From SXVE01 sp036388895 (lineage in GTDB: Bacteria > Acidobacteriota > Blastocatellia > Pyrinomonadales > Pyrinomonadaceae), in the NCBI GenBank assembly GCA_036388895.1, contig DASVQY010000002.1, forward strand, positions 248,001 through 312,000: a stretch of 64,000 nucleotides of DNA, written 5' to 3'. The notes under the pieces were generated by a model, which worked only from the letters and a program-made list of their open reading frames with translations, was not told where the DNA came from and searched no databases. Position 1 is the stretch's first letter, and the number at the start of each line of letters is the position of its first letter. The position numbers and the translations under genes are program-made. Shown piece by piece: positions 60,049-64,000 of the stretch.

Positions 60049-61226
60049 ACTTTCTTTCTGACGTAGTAAACGACTCCGTTATGATCGTCGGTAAAAAGAA
60101 ACGAATCGGCATTGAGACGCATAATGTCGCACGGGCGACCGAAGACTTTTTTGTTTTGCAGAAAGCCCGTCATGAAATTCTGCAGTTTCTCGCCTTTGCG
60201 AACGATGACGATGCCGTAACCTTTCGCCAAATCTTTATTCGTCGAGCCGTGAAGCGCGACTAAAAACGAGTTTTTTATCAAGTCGTCTTCCGTCGTCGCG
60301 TCGAAATAATCAAAACCCATTGCCGAACTGTGCGCCGGAAAATAAGCGTAAGATTTCGGAACCGAGGCGCAGTTTTTCAAACGATCGTGCTCGGCGTCGC
60401 GGAAAATTTTACCGTTCGATTGGTAACACGAAGCCCAGCCGTAATCGGCTCCGTCTTTCAAAGCGTAGAAAGTTTCGTCCGGTTTATTTAACCCGAGATG
60501 GTCTGCGCCCTGATTGGTTGCGAAAAGGTATTTGCCGATCATTTTAAGACCGACGGCGTTGCGCAAGCCTTTTGCAAAAATTCGCTGCTTGCTTCCGTCA
60601 GCGTTCATTTCCAAAACCGCCGCCCGAATCTTTTCTTTTTCTTCGCAGGCGTTGCAGCTCGAACCGACCTAGACGTAAAGCTTTCCGTTCGGCGCGAAAG
60701 CGATTGTTCTGGTCAGATGCCAGCCGCCGTATTTATAACTCAAACCGTAATCGGGAAAAGTCGCCAGAACTTCAGGTTTCGAGTCTGTCGGCTTTGTTTC
60801 GTTGCGAGTGAATCTGCGGCGCGTCAATTTATCCGTTTCAGCTAAATAAAACCAATCCTGTCCTCTTTCGTCCGTATAGAAAGCCGCGCTGTTCGGATTT
60901 TTCAGATTCGTCAGATACGGCGTGACGCGAGTAAATTTTCCTGATTCCAAATCAAATTCCTCTAAAATATAAACCGCGCCTTTCCGGTTGTCGGTCAAAT
61001 CATGCATATCGGTCACAAAGATGCGTCCGTCAGGCGATTTGGCGAAAAAGCGAACGCGCTTTAATCCTTCGGTGGCGGGAATTATTTTATAACCGGCGGG
61101 CAGATTCAGATAAAAAGTTAAGCCGCTCTTTAAACTGATTTTATTCGGAACGAGTTTTTGAGCAATCAATGTTTGATTGGCGAAAAATAAAGCGATCAGA
61201 CAGAGAAAAACCCGGAATTTTTTCAT
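60045..61226 (-). pseudogene. PQQ-dependent sugar dehydrogenase-like protein, interrupted by TAG
   Basis: One frame on the minus strand runs from ATG 61226 (signal peptide MKKFRVFLCLIALFFANQTL ... IAQ) to 60045, with a single TAG at 60669-60671. Before it: VRFFAKSPDGRIFVTDMHDL, YGGWHLTRTIAFAPNGKLYV. After it: VGSSCNACEEKEKIRAAVLEM, FAKGLRNAVGLKM, NQGADHLGLNKPDETFYALK, DGADYGWASCYQ, GFLQNKKVFGRPCDIM. This is the six-bladed fold of sorbosone / glucose dehydrogenases. Relatives read YVSVGSSCN or similar at the break. Both halves are undamaged, so the lesion is a single substitution. Confidence 0.85.
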
Positions 61227-61515
61227 AGCAAGCGCATTTTATACGATTTATTATATTTGGAAAATCGCGCGAGGTTTTTGAAAACTCTGCGGGGCGGATT
61301 TTTAAAACTCGCCGCTGACATTTACGGGTATGTTGATTTATCTTTCCGTCTCGCTTCTCGCGCTTCTGTACAAAATGATAATCTAAAGGCGGAATATGAG
61401 TGATTATGGGCAGGTATAAATTGTACGCGGAGCGTATTTGCTGAACCTTTTGTTTTGCGCGCTCGATGGCACTCGTCGTTCCCAATTCAATTATCGAGTA
61501 AAAGGAGAAAATAAA

Positions 61516-62112
61516 ATGCCAAAAACAACATTCGCCGGACACGCGCTGCACCCGCAACTAATCGTTTTACCGGCGGGACTGCTGCCGTTCAGTTCGGTTA
61601 TGGATGCAATGCATTTAGCGACCGGCGACCAATCTTACGCTGATGCCGCTTATTACACGATGGTCGGCGGATTAATCGGAGGACTCGCCGCCGGAGCAGC
61701 CGGAGCCGCCGATTATCTAACTATTCCGCCCGAAAGCAACACGAAACGAACCGCTAATTTACACGCGACGCTCAACATTGCCGCGCTCGGGCTTACCGGA
61801 TTGAATCTTTTGCTCCGCCGCCGCCGCGAACCCGTCGGGGCATTACCCGCCGCGCTTTCGCTGGCAACCGCCGCCGGTGTTCTGGTTTCCGCTTGGTACG
61901 GTGGAAAGTTATCTTACGATCAGGGAATGCGCGTAAAAGGCGTAAGCGAAGTGGAAAACGTGCCTGAGCTTAAAGTTCCCGGAGACGAAGCGATTCACCA
62001 GGTGTTTGAACGAATCGAAGAAACAGTCGCGCCGACCGGCGGACCGGCGACGCACGATTCACGGAAGGCAACAACCGCAAATCCCGATTCAACTTCGATC
62101 ACCGAGGCTTAA
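61516..62112 (+). CDS. DUF2231-family membrane protein
   Basis: A 198-residue inner-membrane protein with about four helices. The beginning TTFAGHALHPQLIVLPAGLL, AAGAAGAADYLTIPP, NLHATLNIAALGLTGLNLLL and VLVSAWYGGKLSYDQGMRV match DUF2231, a family of unknown role often found near redox or heme genes. The ATG at 61516 is chosen because AAAGGAG precedes it by 7-8 bases; a longer open frame to 61438 has no such site. The last 45 residues are acidic and probably cytoplasmic. Confidence 0.83.
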   Translation: MPKTTFAGHALHPQLIVLPAGLLPFSSVMDAMHLATGDQSYADAAYYTMVGGLIGGLAAGAAGAADYLTIPPESNTKRTANLHATLNIAALGLTGLNLLLRRRREPVGALPAALSLATAAGVLVSAWYGGKLSYDQGMRVKGVSEVENVPELKVPGDEAIHQVFERIEETVAPTGGPATHDSRKATTANPDSTSITEA

Positions 62113-62177
62113 AGCTGTTTCAATTTAATCACTGAATCGAAAGATAAAAGCGGTTTTTCCGCACATCTCATACGGAT

Positions 62178-62224
62178 AGAAGAAACTTATTCAGCATTGT
62201 TCTAAGTTTCTTCTGTCTTTCTAA
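62178..62224. terminator. Probable terminator between converging genes
   Basis: AGAAGAAACTTA (62178-62189) pairs perfectly with TAAGTTTCTTCT (62213-62224). The following T-run is weak on either strand. Confidence 0.5.
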
Positions 62225-62233
62225 TTGGTTTTT

Positions 62234-64000
62234 CTATTTAATTAATTTCTTTGATATTTTTATTACGTTTTCAACCGTAAATCCATAATCGCGGAAGACA
62301 TCTGCGGCGGGTGCGCTCGTGCCGAATTTATCAACCGTAAGCGTGTCGCCGGCATCGCCCGTATATTTCGCCCAGCCTAACGAAACGCCCGCTTCGATTG
62401 CCAGTCGCGCTTTTACATTTGACGGTAAAACCGATTCTTTATATTTTGCCGACTGCTCATCGAAAAATTCCCAGCACGGCATTGAAACAACGCGCGTCGG
62501 AGTTCCGCTGGCATTTAACTGTTCGCGAGCCTTCATCGCCAGACCGACTTCCGAACCGGTGGCAATTAAAATTAATTTCGGTTCGCACGTTTCACCTTTT
62601 TTCGTTTCAGCTTCGGCTAAAACGTATGCGCCTTTGTGCAAGCCTCTGGCATCGGCGAATTTTACACGGTCAATGACATCAACTTTCTGGCGCGAAAAAG
62701 CGAAAGCGGTCGGCGCGTGCATTCTTTTCAAAGCCGCGCGCCAGGCTTCGCGCGTTTCAAAGGCGTCGCACGGGCGAATGACGGCGAGATTCGGAATTGC
62801 GCGAAGCGCGGCGAGATGCTCGACCGATTGATGCGTCGGACCGTCTTCGCCCAAGCCGATTGAATCGTGCGTGAAAACGAAAAGCGTCTGAACGTGCGAG
62901 AGCGCGGCGAGGCGGATCGCCGGGCGCATATAATCGCTAAAAGTTAAAAACGTGCCGCCGTAAGGAATCACGCTGCCGTAAAGCGCCATTCCGTTCATCG
63001 CCGCTCCCATCGCGTGCTCGCGGATGCCGAAATGAATGTTGCGCCCAGTGTAATTGTTCGGCTCAAGACTTTCGGCGGATTTTATATTTGTGTTGTTTGA
63101 AGGCGCAAGATCGGCTGAACCACCGATAAGCTGCGGAATTTTATCGGCGATGGCATTGATGACTTCGCCCGAATATGCGCGAGTCGCCTTTGCTTCCACG
63201 TTATCGAATTTCGGCAGGAATTTTTCCCAATCTTCGGGCAGTTCGTTGCTGCGCGTTTGCTGCAAGGTTTTACCTAAATCGCCGTGTGTCTTTTCGTATT
63301 TTTTAACCAGCGTTTCCCACTCTTTTTCGTCTTTCGCGCCGCGTTTTACGGCTTCGCGGAAATGATTCAAGGCTTCTTTGGGAATATAAAAATGTTTGTC
63401 TTCATCCCAGCCGAGATTGCGTTTCGTTTCGCGCACGGCTTCTTCGCCGGGCGCGTCCGAGTGCGCTTTGTTGGTTCCGGCTTTCGGCATTCCAAAGCCG
63501 ATTATGGTTTTAATGCGAATCAGTTTAGGCTTGCCGTTGATTTTTTGCGCCTCGGCTATAGCTTTTTCGATTGCTTCAAGATCGTTTCCGTCCTCAACTT
63601 CCGAAACGTGCCAGCCCGCAGCCTCAAAACGCTCGGTCACATCTTCGGTAAACGCCAGATTCGTTTCGCCTTCGATCGTGATGTGATTGTCGTCGTAAAG
63701 ATAAATCAAATTATCGAGCTGGAGATGACCGGCAAGCGACGCCGATTCGTAACTGACGCCTTCCATCAAATCGCCGTCCGAGCAGATGCAGTAAATAAAA
63801 TGGTCAACAATCGGAAAACCGTCCTGATTAAACTGCGCCGCCAGATGTTTCGCCGCGATTCCCATCCCGACGCCGTTGGCAAAACCTTGTCCCAAAGGTC
63901 CGGTCGTAATTTCCACGCCCGGAGTCATATAATTTTCAGGATGCCCCGGCGTTTTGGAATGAAGCTGGCGGAAATTTTTCAGTTCTTCGAGCGGCAAATC
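62234..64000 (-). CDS. tkt: Transketolase, 5' end outside the window
   Basis: The C-terminal 589 codons of a transketolase, open to the right edge; roughly the first 80 residues are missing. The thiamine-diphosphate motif is CSDGDLMEGVSYESASLAG ... DDNHITIEGE. Other markers are TTGPLGQGFANGVGMGI, FGIREHAMGAAMNGMALYG, THDSIGLGEDGPTHQSVEHL and the C-terminal domain with ATGSEVGLAMKA. It moves two-carbon units between sugar phosphates in the pentose phosphate pathway. Confidence 0.95.
   Translation of the reverse strand, partial: DLPLEELKNFRQLHSKTPGHPENYMTPGVEITTGPLGQGFANGVGMGIAAKHLAAQFNQDGFPIVDHFIYCICSDGDLMEGVSYESASLAGHLQLDNLIYLYDDNHITIEGETNLAFTEDVTERFEAAGWHVSEVEDGNDLEAIEKAIAEAQKINGKPKLIRIKTIIGFGMPKAGTNKAHSDAPGEEAVRETKRNLGWDEDKHFYIPKEALNHFREAVKRGAKDEKEWETLVKKYEKTHGDLGKTLQQTRSNELPEDWEKFLPKFDNVEAKATRAYSGEVINAIADKIPQLIGGSADLAPSNNTNIKSAESLEPNNYTGRNIHFGIREHAMGAAMNGMALYGSVIPYGGTFLTFSDYMRPAIRLAALSHVQTLFVFTHDSIGLGEDGPTHQSVEHLAALRAIPNLAVIRPCDAFETREAWRAALKRMHAPTAFAFSRQKVDVIDRVKFADARGLHKGAYVLAEAETKKGETCEPKLILIATGSEVGLAMKAREQLNASGTPTRVVSMPCWEFFDEQSAKYKESVLPSNVKARLAIEAGVSLGWAKYTGDAGDTLTVDKFGTSAPAADVFRDYGFTVENVIKISKKLIK

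Noticed and set aside
61438..61515. Extension of the DUF2231 protein upstream
   Set aside because: AAAGGAG precedes ATG 61516, and the extension does not resemble the family.

Overview
The window looks like chromosomal DNA of an Acidobacteriota-type bacterium, most likely class Blastocatellia (Pyrinomonadaceae-like). That placement is an inference from several things together: moderate GC genes separated by AT-rich gaps, a carboxypeptidase-regulatory/TonB receptor, an Asn/Thr-rich small lipoprotein, the mreBCD-mrdA-rodA-ponA block, bacillithiol synthesis (bshA), and many proteins with signal peptides ending in a '..FAQ'-like site. No 16S rRNA or ribosomal protein gene is present to confirm it. 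There is no prophage, integrase, transposase or CRISPR array.

Layout. 1-4.8 kb: small lipoprotein, PLP aminotransferase, and nikR next to a TonB-dependent receptor with a NikR-type operator between them. 4.8-13.3 kb: an envelope polysaccharide region (glf, a glycosyltransferase, a DUF4380 protein, galE, a membrane-bound FlaA1/CapD-type sugar dehydratase, a Wza-like export protein). 13.3-16.3 kb: acyl-CoA synthetase, a TetR regulator with a FadR-like operator, and tRNA-Ser(UGA). 16.4-21.3 kb: TlpA-like thioredoxin, recF, a decayed DUF433/DUF5615 pair, gyrB. 21-29 kb: sigma-factor remnant, nadA, rnz, ferredoxin, a doubly broken phd/vapC module, Rieske protein, CBS protein, Hsp20, lon. 29.3-37.9 kb: the elongasome operon mreB-mreC-mreD-mrdA(PBP2)-rodA-PBP1A. 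38-51 kb: rlmN, a DsbD-N-like protein, pgeF and acpS with overlapping divergent starts, three secreted or membrane-anchored nucleases, an M28 peptidase and secreted proteins of unknown role. 51-64 kb: a PQQ-propeller protein, an ECF sigma/anti-sigma pair, a TonB-C protein, an alpha/beta hydrolase, bshA, a nonsense-interrupted sugar dehydrogenase, a DUF2231 membrane protein and a partial transketolase.

How the genes work together. The region mixes core cell-envelope construction (elongasome, polysaccharide, outer-membrane receptor) with housekeeping (recF/gyrB, lon, nadA, rlmN, acpS, rnz, tkt) and a secreted hydrolase set (nucleases, peptidase) suited to scavenging. Two regulatory circuits can be read from the DNA: NikR controlling an outer-membrane receptor, and a FadR-type TetR protein controlling itself and probably fatty-acid genes.

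Two features not explained by gene content stand out. (1) Many intergenic gaps hold long imperfect palindromes built of short degenerate AT-rich units. The same kind of unit occurs inside coding sequence at four places, and the units often sit directly against start codons that lack a Shine-Dalgarno sequence. (2) At least three genes, perhaps four, are interrupted by a single in-frame stop codon while the rest of the frame stays intact.
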